A stretch of 64,000 nucleotides of DNA from Micromussa lordhowensis. Its lineage: Eukaryota > Cnidaria > Anthozoa > Scleractinia > Lobophylliidae. The translations under genes were made by a program, and so were the position numbers. Under the pieces are notes generated by a model. The model saw only the letters and a list, made by a program, of their open reading frames with translations. It had not been told where the DNA came from and did not search any database. The stretch spans positions 33,617,506-33,681,505 of the forward strand of contig OZ026603.1 of NCBI GenBank assembly GCA_964020085.1, written 5' to 3'. This document shows positions 1-12,637 of the stretch, one piece after another; the stretch's first letter is position 1; the number at the start of each line of letters is the position of its first letter.

Positions 1-2835
1 GTTTAATTAGAAAAGGTATGAGGTGAAAGATGGTAAAAATGTCGCGAAGGCATGACAACAGCTTCAGTGAAAGAGAGGCATCAATATACATAACGATGAT
101 AAATACTTTTTTCCTAACAATCGGCATCAAAGGCGAAGAAATTATTTTACAAATAAATGAAGTGAATATTTTGGCCAAATTTAAAAGGAAGAGTGGTGAC
201 TGATATAGATTTTTGTGAGATGTCGCTCCTTTCCTTTTCCAGTAAAGAGAAAAAGAACATTTTCCAGTGGTATAAGAAACAATACTACATCGCTACATTT
301 CTTTGGTTCACAATTTCAAAGCTGAAATTGGAAAGCTTTCTTGATAAAATCCACCAATATATGATATTAGTACCATTGCATTTCATTCGTTATATATTCT
401 GTATGAATAATGAAATACAAACAAAGAAAAGGTAAAATAAAAACCTTAAACCACCACAATGAGAGAAAAAAAAAACACTCAACCGTTTTTTTTATTGTAG
501 AAGTACGTTTTTAAAATAAACTTTAACTTTGGATTTTGGGTTAGTTTGGTGGATTTGGATTTTCATTTCCTAAAAAATAATAATGAATTAAATATACTAC
601 GATTAAAGTGAACTTTTATCACAGACCTCTTTACCACCCGTATATATCTTTAAAAGTTCAACACATGAAAAAATAAATGGCTTGAAAACCTATCGTGCCA
701 TAAGCGCAGAACATTACGGGAGAACGTGCTTGATGTTCGTAAATTTAATTTGCTGACGCAAAATATTACAAATAGCTCGGTGAGGAATATTCTGTTTAAA
801 CTTGCTCGTGGTAAAACCTACTTCTAAGCTGACTTCTAATTCCTTAATATCTTGAAGCTAGAGGCATTAGTGAAGGAGAATCGTACGATTGAAATAAATA
901 ATCAGATCGAAAAGTTTCACAAACCTTTTAAGAATCAGGTAAAGTTCCCGCTGAACTCCATAAAGCGATTCCACAACAGGGAACCACGAGCTTCTGTAAG
1001 CCCACGGAATTTTAAGTATTTTCAACTATTGGCTTTGTGTTCGCCGATTTGTGGTTGTACAAATAAACTCGCTCCTAGAGAAAGTTAACTTCAATCTTCC
1101 AACTAATCTGCCGGTGATAGTATAGTAGCCTCTGAAAAAGCAAGATGATTTCCAGAGTTTTAATTATTGCTGAACCACTTACGTGGGCAATTAGCTAATA
1201 GTTTTATCACCACCTTATGGAAATGAGGCCTGTATTACCTATCTTCATAAAGTCTGTCGGTCAGTGTCTTAGAGGAATTAAACTAAGAAAGCAAAAAAAC
1301 GTCAGATTTTCACGCCTTTTGCACTTTAATTAAAGGTGCTTTAACCTGCTGTATCTCAATGTAAACTCATCATCTCAATGGCTTAGCTTTTCGATGAATA
1401 TAGAAAGATAAAGAGCTGAAGCAGGAGTCCTAACAATCAGAAAGTAACAAATTTAATACGACTTCTGATGAACAGAATAATGAGAGTTTCAAACGAGGTT
1501 AACTTTGTTGGTTTTAGCTAGCTTTCCCGCATTATTAAAGTTGTATTAAGCTCAAAGAAAACAGCCCATTGATGATTGATGTTGTCATTGAGAAAGCTTT
1601 TTATCTCGCCACTGCCATAATTAAAAACCTGTGTTGGTTATTAATTCGAAAGCTCTTATATTCATACAGGAAGGTCTCCGTTGTTTTGGGTCGACCACGC
1701 AGTTGCTAACAAGAGAATCTTATCTTTTTTTTCTTGCATGCGCAATACGGTGAATACCTTATAAGCATCCCAAAGGCTTATATCACAAAAATTGTAGTGG
1801 TTACAACGACTATTAAAAGCGTTACATTGTCAGTGGATGGAATGAGATTTTATCCATTTCCTGTAATTATTCTTTTGTTCAAAACTTCCAATACAATTGA
1901 TCGCGGCATTCTACAATTGTCATTTGTCTCTTCCAAGTTAAAACAAACACCATTAACAAATGAACATTAACAGACTTTCTGCTGTTTCTCAAGTGACCAA
2001 AATTTTCTGGGTGGATGTTTGTGGATTTTAACGCTAGGATCAAAAACGAATCGTACACGACTGACTCGGTATTCAATGCTGGATGTCAAATAAACAATGT
2101 CATTCTTAACATAATATTTCACAATGGATGATCAAGAATGTAAAGTTTGCTTGTAAACTAATATTAATTTCACATGAAGGCTCTCTCATACGGGAATTGG
2201 TAATTTTGTTTCTAGTAAACGCCACGGATGCATTTAAAATAAACATTGGTGCTCGATTAGGAAAGTGGAGAGCATGTAGCACACAGATCAAAAAATGGGA
2301 GTTGTTGTTTTTTTTTTCATGACGACTGAAGAACGTATGGTTTTGCAAACTGGATCGAATGATTCTCATTTAGATAAATGTCCGTGTATGTTTAATAGAC
2401 TTGAAATGGTGCCTGTCGAAACATGGGGCCTAGTTTGTTCATGATCGTGGATATTAATGTTTTTAATCGTTTTTAACTTGGAAAATCCAAGTTGTAGGTG
2501 TAGATGGGACGTTCACTCCATCGTTCCTTCCTTCTCTCCTTCCTTTTCGCCTACGCTTCCTGCAAGAAGTTTTGGGAGTGAATCAGCTGATCGATGTATG
2601 AGGTTTTCGCAGTCGTAACGAAGTTCAAGTTATTATATTCAATGTGGAGGTGAAACGATTTCCTCACCGAGTGAGTAGTTTAATTTCAGAAAGGGCTTAT
2701 GGTGCAACAGAGAAACGGAAAAAGGAAAACTTGTATTTGATTATTTCTCTGAGTTTTAAGGCACAGTATCTCTGAACAATAGAAAATTCCTATGCATGTT
2801 TGCACTTGACCTAGCAAGTGACGCAAATTGTGTTA

Positions 2836-2868
2836 ATAATAATAATAATAATAATAATCATAATAATC

Positions 2869-2907
<39 letters not shown>

Positions 2908-2908
2908 G
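2836..2908. repeat. (AAT)n microsatellite
   Basis: Near-perfect AAT triplets interrupted by two CAT-like units. No coding context. Confidence 0.9.
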
Positions 2909-5900
2909 TTAATCTTTATTGAGGATACCAACATCACAGAAAGAGTGGTTTACAGAGGGGTCCTCTAAAGGTAACTACAAATAAATATAATTACGTAAAA
3001 ATGTAAATATAAATACAATCAAAAAAATATTAGAAGTTTATTATAAGTGTAATAATAATAACGCCTGTAAAATCGTACTGTTATTATCATTTCATCCTAC
3101 GTCAACTACATACAAAAATAAATAGGTCAATGATTCAAGAAACAGTAATAAAAAAAGCAAAACTTATCTATAATTTTTTCCTTATACAGGGCCTCACAAG
3201 CTTCTTGCTTTAAAACATAATCGTAAATAAGTACTGTTTCTTCTACCTTAAGTTTTACCTTTTATTTAAAGCACAGTAAGTTTCCGGTATGTTGTCTTTT
3301 TTAAACTGTGGCATATTTAAATGGAAAATCGCTTGAATTTTATCTAGAGGCTTGACAGAGAAAATAAGAAAACAGTTTATTTTATGTCAGCAAACATACA
3401 AAAATACTGTAATACAAGGCTATTTATGTGATAACAGTTTACCTTAAAATGGCTAAGGCACACTCTTTGCTGTATTATCTTCTTCTTTTCATATGAAGAA
3501 CGATCAGTATATAAATAACGGAGAGTATTAGAAATTCAGATGTACACCTATCAGATAATTACGACACCAACAGGGAGGCCACATTAATTTGTGCCTAACA
3601 TCACGAAAGCACTTTTTTCTTTGTTTCAAATCAGTACAAAAAGAAAAAGAAAAGAAAACTTACAGCTTTGACACCTGGGAAAAGAAATTTGGCCATCCAC
3701 TTACTGCAGTAATTACGAATTGCCCTTTTTTCAGAATACTTCCATTAAAACTTTCTAATCCTAATAATAGCTCAACATAGCAGCAGGAAACTGATAAACA
3801 CTTGATAAAAAAAAAAACTCATTTCGTGAACACATGCGACACGCCTTTTCTCAGCAGTATTTCGTGTAAGGATCATCCATGTGTTCTTTAATAAAAAAAC
3901 CTAGATTTTGACGAGGTCTTCGACGAGCATGTTTGTAAAAAACAGATGAATCGTCTTATTTCATATACTATATTTCTCATCATTGTGATATTTTTTTACA
4001 AATCAGCGGGATAACCTACCGCTTAGTGTTTAATATTTCCTATACGGAAGCTATTAATTATATGAAAATTACTCTGTACAGTGGCTGTAAAAATGATGGA
4101 GACATTTTAGAACTACACAGAGGGGAGCTCCGAGGAAAAACATTATAAACGACATGGGACCTTTGAAAAATTATAGATACGAAAATAATTGGTACTTAAT
4201 GATGCTGAAGGTTTTTAATCTAAAAAGGTGGAGGATTGGAATAAATCCCCTTGATATTAATAACATAAAAAAGTAGTAACAAAAGAGCAAAATCAGGATT
4301 TCTACCTCTTACTTATTTTGTTTTGTTCGATATTTCCACGGCGTCCTCGTTTCGTCACCATGTAATAATGCCTTGATACTGCTGATGTACAGCTTCTTAA
4401 TTTACCTTACAGTCATTTAAAAACGGTAATTCACCGAAGAGTAGGTTAATAAGGAATAATGTCTACAGTATAGCAACACCATGATGCAAACATCTTTCAG
4501 TGTTCACCAGTACCAGGAAATAATCATAAAAAAGAGACAGCGTTTCAGAAAAAGAATATTCCGACACTGGTTTAGTCATTCTAAGATTGCTTTCTAACTT
4601 TATATGTCACTGCTAAAAGTCAAAATAAAACATTCGTAATTAAATATAAATATGTTTTGCTTGGAAAAATAAGAGTCATTATTTAATATTTCAAATCTGT
4701 AGGGAGCTTAAAACACGGTTAGAACAACTCGTGGAGGAAATTAAGGTTACAAAAAAACTGGGATTTAAAATTTAAATTCATAACTGCGATTTTTTTCCTG
4801 AGAATCGACGGCACAAGGGATCCTTTAAAACATAACCTTTGTCTTAGATTATGAATCCGGAGAGGTTTGCCGAAATTTCAGTATAATGTCACAAGAACTA
4901 AGTTATCTTGAATTTTGGATAAATGTCGCTTTACTCAAACTAAATCTAAAGGAACCCGAGATACTACAAGAGCATTTTCCCTCAATGTTTTTAATTTTGT
5001 AATGTTTCTTACAGACAACTGAAGTTCACTGTGTAATGCTGGCACGTTTTACCGTTCTTTCAATCGTAAACTATCTAACTCATCAATCTGGACCAAGTTA
5101 ACACATGATAGTCGTAGAGTCCTACCTAATGCTACGCATTTTGTAATCTGATGTGAGTTAATTACATAAGCCAAGACACATTATCTTCACATGTTTTCTG
5201 ATGGGCTACTTCAATAAAAGCTCAAAAGAACACGCAATTCTCGACAAAGAACACTTGATGGGCTCTGTTCCTATTAGGTGCAAAAAACGAAAGAACGTCT
5301 GGACGACTTCCCTGAAGACTAAGTTCGATTTCGCAAAAAGCAGATTGACAAAAACCAAGCATCCGCCAATCATTTCCAAGCTCATATTTCCATTCAAAAG
5401 TTTCACCAAACGCTTTTTTGTATTTCGGTCGAATCACTTCTTTTACCTTTTGCCTTGAAGTTGCCAGAATACCTCCGCTGAACAAAACAAAATGACATTT
5501 TAGCCGAGAGATTACACCTGATATTTGTTTATCTTATCTCACAAAATTGAAAAAAATGGAAATTAAAAATCATAGGAGAAATATAAAAATTAATTAACAT
5601 AATAATTTCAATATTGTAAAATCCGAATATGACGAAAATAAAAGCAGTCCAGATCCAAATATGATTTTAATTTTTATGACTTTGGATTCCGTTGCCATAA
5701 CTTCCACAATTAATAACAGGCAACCCAATCAAGATATATTGTGTCGTGAGGTTTGAAATACATGGTCTGCTCAAGGTATGCCCTGTGAATTAACATAGGC
5801 CATCGAGTATAACAACAAAATATTTCTGAAGAATATGGTTATCTCAGATACTGCAATATGTTACTAAAAATTTCCAAGTTCTCCCAACGTAGATTATTTA

Positions 5901-7288
5901 CGATAATAGCGTTGCTATCTCCTTAAACTTAATTGGGTGTTGATATTATTGCATAATGCTAGCTTACATTTGCATACCTTGAACATGAAGTTTTAGGCGC
6001 CTCATGCTGTGATGAATACACAGAAGCCTCTGTTGAAAGACAACACACCACCTTATTAAAACAAAAAGCTAAATATAAAGGTCAGAAAATTGTCAAACAC
6101 TTGGCGTAATTATTTTTCTCGAATTTGTGTTGCGCTTTCGTTTAGCTTGAATCGGCTGTTGACTTTCGTCCTTTCAAATCGTTTACTTTTGGTTACTATA
6201 AGGTTGTGTATTTCAGCTGAATCAAAGCTGCGACAGAAGTATTTCAACGCAGATCGCTTAAAATAAACCAGTTTTATAAATATAAGATTTCATATTGTGT
6301 TAGTTTGTAAGAAACATAAACACTTACCATTAGACAGATATTCCAACAGCTTTGAGCGGTGCAAGCTAAATACAGTGTCGCCGGCCTACTGAAGGCTATC
6401 ACTCACTAATATGTTACACAGAGCTTTTAAGGGACAATTCGGTTTCGTGGTATCGGAGCAATTCAGTTTTTTGTTCGCAAAACCCTTCACTTATCCAGCG
6501 GTTTTGTGTTGGAGAGGCGTCATTTCTGTCTGTTCGGCTCGCAGACTGTTTCAGGGTTAAAAGCACTTGACCATGACCTGTATACTTGCAGAATTCTTTA
6601 AAAGTGGGGAAATAGTTTTCCCCAGATATTGCAATCAAAGCACGTAACTAAGACTTAGCGAAAATTGTGATAACAAAGACAGGTTATTTTTGCTCGTATT
6701 TCGAGCAATATTACATTTGCCGTTAATGATCAGCAGGGAGTAATATGGTGGAGGCTCGTCGACTTGTTGATTGGAAGTGCATATCAAGCAGGTGCAAATG
6801 TTAAGTGAATGAAATGAATGAGATCTCAAACCAAAGCAGTAGTCATAGACTAGTTGTATCAAACGCCCAAAATCCAGGTCTAAAAAAAACGTAACGACAC
6901 TTTGTTGCTGTTTACGTCAGACCTGTTCTTGATTAAGGCAATTTATCAGGCTGTAAAATGAAGCAGCTGTACATCATGTCCGGGTTTTTGGCCAATACGA
7001 AACTGCAATGGAAAGGTGAATGGCCAATAATGAACAAAGGTAAGCCTTAATACTTCAGTACAACGCACAAGCCCGGAGAAATGCTGGGAAGGAAAGGTGC
7101 GTTCGTTACCAAAGCTATATCTCTGACACGCATGCGTGCTCGTAATGGAGAGGTTGTTCGCTTTACCGCCGGTGATTTAAAATGATTACAAGCTTCTATG
7201 AATTGCGAGCGGTGTAACAAAGAAAGAATCACGTGTGATGGCAGCAGTTTTCAACAGCTTTTTAATATTTTGTAAAGCAAAATGACAA

Positions 7289-7373
7289 TAATTGACTGAC
7301 TGATTGATCGATTGATTGACTAACTGATTGATTGATGGAGCGATCGATCGATGGATTGATTGATTCATCAATC
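7289..7373. repeat. Degenerate GATT/GATC tetranucleotide tract
   Basis: Repeated GATT, GACT and GATC units, downstream of the TENA-like stop codon on the minus strand. It yields Asn/Gln/Ser-rich chance translations. Confidence 0.8.
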
Positions 7374-7562
7374 GAATGCTCGCTAAGCCAAATGACAGCT
7401 AATTAACAAGACGAAGTTCCTCTATGAACTCGTTAAAACGTTTTAGTCAAGCATAAACCAGCGTATTTGTCGAGTTTTCATAAGATTACAGCTATGCTCT
7501 ATAACATTATAGCAAATTTCCAGCAACGCAGAGTTTCGTCTGAATCAGCTAACACCAAGCTT

Positions 7563-8255
7563 TCAGGAACTAGCGTATATGCTGTCCCAAAACATAACTT
7601 CGTAAGACTGGAGAAGTCGAACTGCTCTCTGAATATCCTTGTAGTGAACTTCATTTAGCTTGCCCTTATCATTTGCATTAGAAGCCTCTATCACTTTCAC
7701 AGCTTCCTGGTCCAGGTCGCCAGCAGCAAAGAATCGAACAAAATCCACGTCTTCTTCTTTCATGTTGTAGTTCTCCTTTAAAGCGTCTGCGAGACTCGAA
7801 CACATTTTGCCGAACGCGGGGAAATTGACTGCAATGGCTGCCGCGATTTGTGGGGCTTCTCCGTAATGAGCCAGTCGACAAAAATACGACGGGTATCCCT
7901 GTGCAAGAGCTTGTGGCTCGTAGTTCTCAAGATCTGAGTCTGAAAGTTTCATGGCTTTTGCCATGGTTAGTAATTTTCCATAACCCATCTTCTCCCCATC
8001 TAAAAAAAACTGGAAGTAATCTCGGATAACTTGGTTGCCATCAAACCTGGTTACCAGGTGCTCAAGAGTGCGGGTATCAGCTGCTATGATGTGATACTGC
8101 TCGCATAGGAATCGTTCCACGACCTTGAGAGAAAGTGTTCCGGCCTCTGCCTCCTTAACGACCGGGTGCTTCGCCAGTCTCTCGTCTGTTTCCAAAGAGA
8201 AAGGCTCATTTCGCAGCGACTCCAGAATTTCTTTGGCAGTTTTCGTAGGTTCCAT
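7563..8255 (-). CDS. TENA/THI-4 (haem-oxygenase-fold) family protein
   Basis: An uninterrupted 230-residue frame from ATG to TGA, about the usual full length of TenA/THI-4/PqqC proteins (220-250 aa). The N-terminal part has the family's pattern of a 'HPVVKEAEAGTL' helix start (30-41) followed by 'FLCEQYHI' (49-56), the equivalent of the conserved Q/Y-rich helix. A central 'FFLDGEKMGYGKLL' (83-96), a small-residue 'IAVNFPAFGKMC' helix (141-152) and a C-terminal 'EVMFWDSIY' (219-227) complete the all-helical fold. Bacterial TenA is an aminopyrimidine aminohydrolase (thiaminase II) in thiamin salvage; other members have cofactor or unknown roles, so the substrate here is uncertain. No intron lies in the coding region, unlike the large neighbouring genes. 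SINE copies lie directly 5' of it. The start is the first ATG after in-frame stops. Confidence 0.85.
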   Translation of the reverse strand: MEPTKTAKEILESLRNEPFSLETDERLAKHPVVKEAEAGTLSLKVVERFLCEQYHIIAADTRTLEHLVTRFDGNQVIRDYFQFFLDGEKMGYGKLLTMAKAMKLSDSDLENYEPQALAQGYPSYFCRLAHYGEAPQIAAAIAVNFPAFGKMCSSLADALKENYNMKEEDVDFVRFFAAGDLDQEAVKVIEASNANDKGKLNEVHYKDIQRAVRLLQSYEVMFWDSIYASS

Positions 8256-8351
8256 TTCTGGTTTAACACGACAAACCTTTCCAGTAACGTTTGGTATCTC
8301 TTTACCTGTTGAAGGGTTAGAAATGACAGTGAATCAGGTACATATACTATT

Positions 8352-8426
8352 GAAAGTGAAGAATGATCCTCGAAGTGAATTTTCCAATTTAAGCAACTGG
8401 AAAGAAGAAGCCTGAAAAAAAAATCA

Positions 8427-8460
<34 letters not shown>

Positions 8461-8607
8461 GATACCGGTGCGATGCTCTACCAACTGAGCTATGAAGCCA
8501 CACATTGGGAGTGAGGTCAATTTGTTGAGTTCATATCTTCCCGTGAGGAGTGAAATGATGTAAGTATATATGAAATAATTCATATATTTTGAACTGCGGT
8601 CATAGAT
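8352..8607 (-). mobile_element. tRNA-headed SINE, tandem copy 1
   Basis: A 256-bp unit made of a tRNA-like head (8428-8499) and a body with a 'ctgcgaggatcattcttcac'-type segment and a 'tatatgaaataattcata' segment. It is repeated almost exactly in the next unit. Its chance translation gives the AQLVEHRTG-type peptide that I recall as a recurrent spurious protein in coral gene sets. Confidence 0.8.
8428..8499 (-). tRNA. tRNA-Thr(GGT)-like sequence (SINE head or pseudogene)
   Basis: The 72-nt cloverleaf has a perfect 7-bp acceptor stem (GGCTTCA/TGAAGCC), a D arm GCTC/GAGC, a T arm ACGGG/CCCGT and intact A and B boxes. The anticodon loop reads CCGGTAT, so the anticodon would be GGT (Thr). Position 33 is C instead of the universal U, and the last anticodon-stem pair is A-C. 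It is probably a SINE promoter rather than a working tRNA. Confidence 0.55.
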
Positions 8608-8680
8608 GAAAGTGAAGAATGATCCTCGCAGTGAATTTTCCAATTTAAGCAACTGGAAAGAAGAAGCCTGAAAAAAATCA

Positions 8681-8714
<34 letters not shown>

Positions 8715-8847
8715 GATACCGGTGCGATGCTCTACCAACTGAGCTATGAAGCCACACATTGGGAGCGAGGTCAATTTGTTGAGTTCATATCTTCCCGTGA
8801 GGAGTGAAATGATGTAAGTATATATGAAATAATTCATATATTTTGAA
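8608..8847 (-). mobile_element. tRNA-headed SINE, tandem copy 2
   Basis: Second head-to-tail copy, period 256 bp from copy 1 and nearly identical, again with a tRNA-like head (8682-8753). Confidence 0.8.
8682..8753 (-). tRNA. tRNA-Thr(GGT)-like sequence (SINE head or pseudogene)
   Basis: The 72-nt cloverleaf is identical to the one at 8428-8499, including C33 and the GGT anticodon. See that entry. Confidence 0.55.
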
Positions 8848-8948
8848 CCAGTTGCTTAAATTGGAAAATTCACTGCGAGGATCATTCTTCACTTTCATCT
8901 ATGACCGCAGTTCAAAATATATGAATTATTTCATATATACTTACATCA
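8848..8948 (+). mobile_element. Inverted SINE body fragment without tRNA head
   Basis: This is the reverse complement of the body of the two adjacent copies, beginning 'cagttgcttaaattgg' and ending in the 'atgaattatttcatatata' segment. With copy 2 it forms a long hairpin just 5' of the TENA-like gene. Confidence 0.75.
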
Positions 8949-11007
8949 CATATACTATTGTTCATTGACCACTGCGCCAATGCAGCCGTTAGCAACACGC
9001 GCTGTCGTTTTCAAACTGAAGTACACGTTTCTGCTAGGTAACATGTCTGCTAGGTATAACTATAGACCGAAAACTTACTTGGACGAGACATGTTACGTAT
9101 TTAATTTCCAAGATTTTCCACTTATTTCATGAAAAATGAAAAATTATATTCGTAACACAGGCGCTGTATTGTGGAAACTTTTCTCAGATTATTTTACTGA
9201 CTCTTGTAACTTTAATCAATTTTATTGAAAGGCGAAATCTTATACCACATTTAAGGAAATCAGATTTACCAGATTGCCAGCATAGTCGGAAGCGAAGATG
9301 TCCGATTTTGAATTTTAAATTATTTTAAATTATAAAAGTATATTATGTATTGGGGAGTTGGTTTTACTTTCAAGTCTGATTATGGATATTTTATCCATTT
9401 TAACTTGTAGGTATTAGTTAGTTAAACACGAGCCCTCAAGCCTATGATGCTTTTAATCTCATCGTGTTTAAATAAAATTCTCGGTTCCACTAGACCTTTC
9501 GCCCACGGGAAAGAAGGACTTTACACATGGGGAAATGTGTTTTGTGTGTGACCTTTATTCCCGCAGTGAAACTGCCCACGGAAAATCACTATGGATACAT
9601 CAAAGAGAACAAAAGAATTAACCATGACATTCCCCTAACGGCATGTGCTAAAACCCAGACGATAAACGATAGACGATAGAATCGTTTAATAAATCATATC
9701 ACTAAAGATTGCGTGACAAATTTGTCACACGTAGCTTCCTCGCGTTCATGTGACGTTGTTCGCTAAAGCCACTGGTTTTTGCACAGGAAACCGCAGTAGA
9801 CGCGGGGCACATTTTTGCGGGGTACGTACCAAACGTTCGAGAGACACGGCAACTTTTGTGGTTCACCGAGTATATTCTTCTTTGCTCTGAATAACCTCAT
9901 TATCTGATTACTTTTAGTGGTGCATAGTTTCAGCTAGTTTTGTGATTCGTTTTCTTTTCACAGCAAGTTTCAGTCAGACCAGAAGTTGCAGAACAAGATG
10001 CGGCGTCATACAACGGCTATTTATTCAAAATTCAGTACCGGAACATACGCTCCATATCCCTACCATTTAGTCTTTCGAAGTTTTAATTTCAACCGGAAAG
10101 AACGACTACAAGCAAACCATACGTTTCGCGGTTCGTGAGATCTCCATGATGAATTAATTTCACGACAAACACTGCCAGGTCAAAAGTTGCCCTCGGGTAA
10201 CTATTTGCAGTGTGTAACCACAAAAACTACCTGACCGGAACCCCAAGCTGATAAAGCCAAACCTCGGACAGAAGGTGTGTCCTACACGCCCATAATTATC
10301 CCTTATCATGGCAAACCAGGGGGCCAGTTGTTAAAAGCCTGATAATCCAGTATAAGCATGAATTTTGAGTTATATTTATCGTTCTCCAGACAAACCTCAA
10401 ACTCCACAGAACTTAAGTAACGGAAACTTCTTTTACACAAAAGGAATTTCAACTTCGATCAAATTTAATCCTGGCTTAGTGTTACTCGAACAACTCGGCA
10501 CAAGAGACTAAGTCGACTAACACTGGTTATATCTCAGTCTGCTTGACACACAGACCGCACTTTTCAAGATTGACCCACGCGACGCTTTCGCTTTTATGGT
10601 CAAAAGACCCCACTACCCACGTTATGTCTTCGCAAATTACCCTGATTAATTGTTCACTGCCTGTTCTGTTCAGGCACATTGCAACCGTCTTCTTCGTTAC
10701 CGTTATTTGGAAACTACGTAGCATCGTAATGACACGAATAACGGCTACAGCAAGATCAGTCTCGGAGTCGTCTAGGTTCCTCACTCTCTCTCAGTTTAAT
10801 TATTTTTTTTTTGCTCATATCTCTTCCTGCTAGATCATTACGCTCCTCCAATAAATCGCTAATCGTAATCCCTAAATGTAATCTTAGGACGTACAAACAC
10901 AGAACATTTCATATGTTGCTCCAGTTTTATGGAATAAAATAATAAATAGAACGCACTACCAGACAATATAAGAATTTGTAGGCCGCTGGCGACATTAATT
11001 AACAAAT
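8949..11007. other. Intergenic or intronic stretch, no gene seen
   Basis: No recognisable exon. A 10.24-10.30 kb minus-strand segment has splice-like borders, but its phase and translation do not tie to a known family. The 3' end of the CLHC1-like gene may lie here undetected. Confidence 0.4.
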
Positions 11008-11176
11008 AAAGAAGCCTAAGCCGTGTATTACACTGTGATAAAACACGACGGGCATTTGAGAACTCGACGGAAATGTAGAAAACACGAGCCGCAGGCGAGT
11101 GTTTTCTACATTTATCGAGTGTTCTCAAATGATCGGAGTGTTTTATCACAGTGTAATACACAGCTTAGGCTTCTTC
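11008..11176. mobile_element. Palindromic MITE
   Basis: The arms 'gaagcctaagc...gtgtattacactgtgataaaac' and their reverse complement fold into a hairpin around 'gagccgcaggcg'. There is no coding capacity. Confidence 0.8.
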
Positions 11177-11187
11177 ATTTGCTTTAA

Positions 11188-11303
11188 AATATAGATTTTA
11201 CGCGCGCAAAACAATAAAACACGCATTTTCTATGTTTTATACTCTGATAAAACATAGGTTTTTGACCAATCAGAGCGCGCGCAGGGTCCTATCTATATTT
11301 TAA
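11188..11303. mobile_element. Second palindromic MITE
   Basis: Arms starting 'aaaatatagat' and ending 'atctatatttt', with 'atgttttat' and 'ataaaacat' at the centre and GC-rich 'acgcgcgc' / 'gcgcgcgc' subterminal blocks. It abuts the preceding MITE. Confidence 0.65.
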
Positions 11304-11477
11304 ATCTAAATAAAAGACTTTTCTTTTTAAACGTATTTTTGGAATTTCTCAACTTAATGATTTTATCTATTTATTATTTATTATTTTAATTATTTACTTG
11401 TTATTTTATCAGGAAATTGTAAAGTGCTGCTGGATGGTTTAGAAGGTGTTTTCCTCATAAACAAGTCATGCATTTTT

Positions 11478-11505
11478 TTTATTATTATTATTGTTGTTGT
11501 TGTTG

Positions 11506-11548
<43 letters not shown>

Positions 11549-11644
11549 AAACAGCATGGAAAATTAGTTCTATTTTGAAACAGTGTATCTTATGAACTCA
11601 GTTGTTAATTGTTATTATTATTATTATTACTATTATTATTATTA

Positions 11645-11740
<96 letters not shown>
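11478..11740. repeat. (ATT)n microsatellites, two blocks
   Basis: ATT/TTA triplet arrays at about 11478-11544 (with a short TTG block) and 11609-11740, separated by about 60 bp of unique sequence. They give poly-Tyr or poly-Ile chance frames. Confidence 0.9.
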
Positions 11741-11741
<1 letters not shown>

Positions 11742-12576
11742 CAACGCAACAGTTATAGAAACTTTGACGCCGAGCCTTCCGTCCCAGTCAGTGCTTATGT
11801 AACCGTCTCCGGTGTATGTTGATATCAAAGAATGCAATGCAACGCCAAGACTTCAGATGTCACGCTTACACCCGGTCAGTCGATTGTATGAGGAACAATA
11901 TTCAGAAAAACCACGATCCAAAGTGACTTATTCAAGTGTTGTTTACCATAAAAGATCGAAATCGACATAATTCAATATGTTTTTTTTTTAATGTTATCGA
12001 ATCAACTGTGCACTTAAATGTACATAAAACTCAATTTGAAGCGGCTTGTGCCAAATACTATAAACTTCTTATATATGAAGACAGTAGTTGCTGGTTTCAC
12101 GAGTGAAAGTAGAGAAAGATTGAAATGTTTAACCTAGTGACACAGCCTACACTAGCCAAGCAATATGCAAATTACTACCAAAGAGTCAGCTGGTGTTATT
12201 TGATATTTTAACTGCATCAAAGGTCACGCAATGTTCGGGATGTAAGACGTGGCTAGGGAAATAAATGGGTTTGATATTTGTGTTTAAAAAAATGTTTAGT
12301 TCAAAAGCGGATCTTCAATTAGAACCAGACAAACGTAACTTTTACAGCCGTCTGGAAGCTTCCGTATTAATTATTCCTGACTATCTAGGTTTCACGTTCA
12401 CAAAACAAATGTTCGTTATGTCGATATAATATTAAATATATCGTCTCGAGCACCTTCTCTAAGCAGAATTAAATAACCATCGTCGTGAAAAGAACTGAAT
12501 TCCCCATTTATGAGTGTGCAAATAAAGTATAAAGTGTATAAACAGCCGTACAAACCTAAAACGAAATTCGACTCAC

Positions 12577-12637
12577 CTGAATACTCGGCAAATTCAGTCA
12601 CGGCGTTGTGTGTTGCGGGCGCCACTTGTCCAGCATT
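12577..12637 (-). CDS. Tentative further 3' exon of the CLHC1-like gene
   Basis: A 61-nt open segment reading 'NAGQVAPATHNAVTEFAEYS', with donor CAG|gtgagt and acceptor gacag|AAT. Its start phase (0) matches the end phase of the 15332-15395 exon. Its sequence is only loosely like the family's next segment, and a few expected residues between the two exons are missing, so this is a weak call. Confidence 0.35.

Larger units (their letters stand above)
1..7562. other. AT-rich region without a recognised gene
   Basis: I read both strands and found no exon with a family I recognise and no convincing splice-paired exon series. The region holds an (AAT)n microsatellite near 2836-2908 and a GATT-type tetranucleotide tract near 7289-7373. 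Three overlapping open frames at 5201-5485 lie on both strands and look like chance. It could be intergenic, or hold 3' exons or UTR of a minus-strand gene that I did not detect. Confidence 0.5.

Noticed and set aside
5201..5485. Three overlapping open frames on both strands
   Set aside because: None resembles a known protein, and mutual overlap on both strands is expected by chance in a locally stop-poor stretch.
10241..10300. Possible minus-strand exon reading LLSEVWLYQLGVPVR
   Set aside because: No fit in phase or similarity to the expected CLHC1 C-terminal part; could be a repeat fragment.
11583..11837. Poly-Tyr and poly-Ile frames
   Set aside because: Translation of the ATT microsatellite.
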